Shown: positions 13,092 to 13,352 of the stretch, in pieces
Position numbering within the stretch: the first letter of the stretch is position 1
Layout: every line of letters begins with the position of its first letter
Source of the DNA: an uncultured Sutterella sp.
GTDB taxonomy: Bacteria; Pseudomonadota; Gammaproteobacteria; Burkholderiales; Burkholderiaceae_F
NCBI GenBank assembly: GCA_900767875.1
Contig: CAAGAT010000050.1
Coordinates: forward strand, 1-13,352
Length of the DNA stretch: 13,352 nucleotides
Direction: 5' to 3'
Notes under the pieces: model-generated
Databases searched by the model: none
What the model was told of the DNA's origin: nothing
The model's input: the letters and a program-made list of their open reading frames with translations, nothing else
Translations under genes and position numbers: made by a program

Positions 13092-13352
13092 TCAGCGCTG
13101 CTCGATCGGCACCACATGCCGCTCGACGTGCCCGTCAAAGAGGTACAAGTCGGCAAACAGCTGATTCGTTTCTCGCAACAACCTCAGACGCTCCTGCCTT
13201 TGCGGTCCCAACAACGAGGGGTCGGTAATGATGAGCCACTCGGCATTTTTGACCGCCCGTATCGAAATGATTATTTCAGCAATCGCCTCGTCGCTCTTGC
13301 GCTGTGCGGCAGAAAGGGACCGGTACTTTTCTCTGGCTCTCTGAATGCTTGT
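13092..13352 (-). CDS. Partial unrecognised protein, C-terminal 86 residues
   Basis: The minus strand is open from the right window edge to TGA at 13092-13094; the start lies outside. The visible peptide has a basic start (IQRAREKYRS), a hydrophobic beta-like stretch (AIAEIIISIRAV), then AEWLIITDPSLLG, a charged helix (QRQERLRLLRETNQF) and an end HVERHVVPIEQR. It reads like a folded soluble protein rather than a random frame. I do not recognise the family. Codon choice (two ATA, several ATT/AAT/TTG) is less GC-rich than in the neighbouring genes, which could mean recent acquisition. It converges on glnD. Confidence 0.6.
   Translation of the reverse strand, partial: TSIQRAREKYRSLSAAQRKSDEAIAEIIISIRAVKNAEWLIITDPSLLGPQRQERLRLLRETNQLFADLYLFDGHVERHVVPIEQR

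Overview
The window reads as a chromosomal housekeeping segment of a GC-rich betaproteobacterium in the Burkholderiales. The protein sequences and the divergent mltG/ygfZ pairing fit the Sutterella/Parasutterella branch best. That placement is inference from recognised families, not a computed phylogeny. No rRNA, tRNA, insertion sequence, CRISPR array or phage gene was seen.

Layout. Positions 1-196 hold a left-edge non-coding stretch with a strong inverted repeat (59-89) and a bidirectional intrinsic terminator (141-178). Positions 197-7726 form one long minus-strand gene string, read right to left: mltG (with a very long extra N-terminus), tmk, holB, panB, panC, panD, argD and a previously uncalled 38-codon membrane peptide gene (197-313). 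Junctions from mltG to panD are tight (5 nt; 1-nt stop/start overlap; about 11 nt; 77 nt with a hairpin; 3 nt), so this is probably one operon. argD follows after a 114-nt gap and may also be transcribed on its own. A divergent intergenic region (7727-7903) separates this from ygfZ and map on the plus strand. map converges on a secreted chalcone-isomerase-like protein (9756-10328, minus), with a shared terminator between them. That gene diverges from glnD (10451-13027, plus). glnD ends at a strong terminator and faces a partial, unrecognised minus-strand gene that runs off the right edge.

How the genes work together. mltG shapes peptidoglycan strands, tmk and holB serve DNA precursor supply and chromosome replication, and panB/panC/panD make pantothenate, the precursor of coenzyme A. 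argD supplies arginine (and possibly lysine/diaminopimelate) synthesis. ygfZ supports Fe-S enzymes, map trims initiator methionine, and glnD reports glutamine status to PII proteins. The set is ordinary central metabolism.

The unusual points are: a histone-H1-like plus Pro/Ala/Glu-rich cytoplasmic extension of about 410 residues on MltG; a tiny membrane protein gene at the operon end; a GC hairpin sitting between the Shine-Dalgarno sequence and the best start codon of map; and the left-edge hairpin/terminator pair. I found no convincing new multi-gene system.
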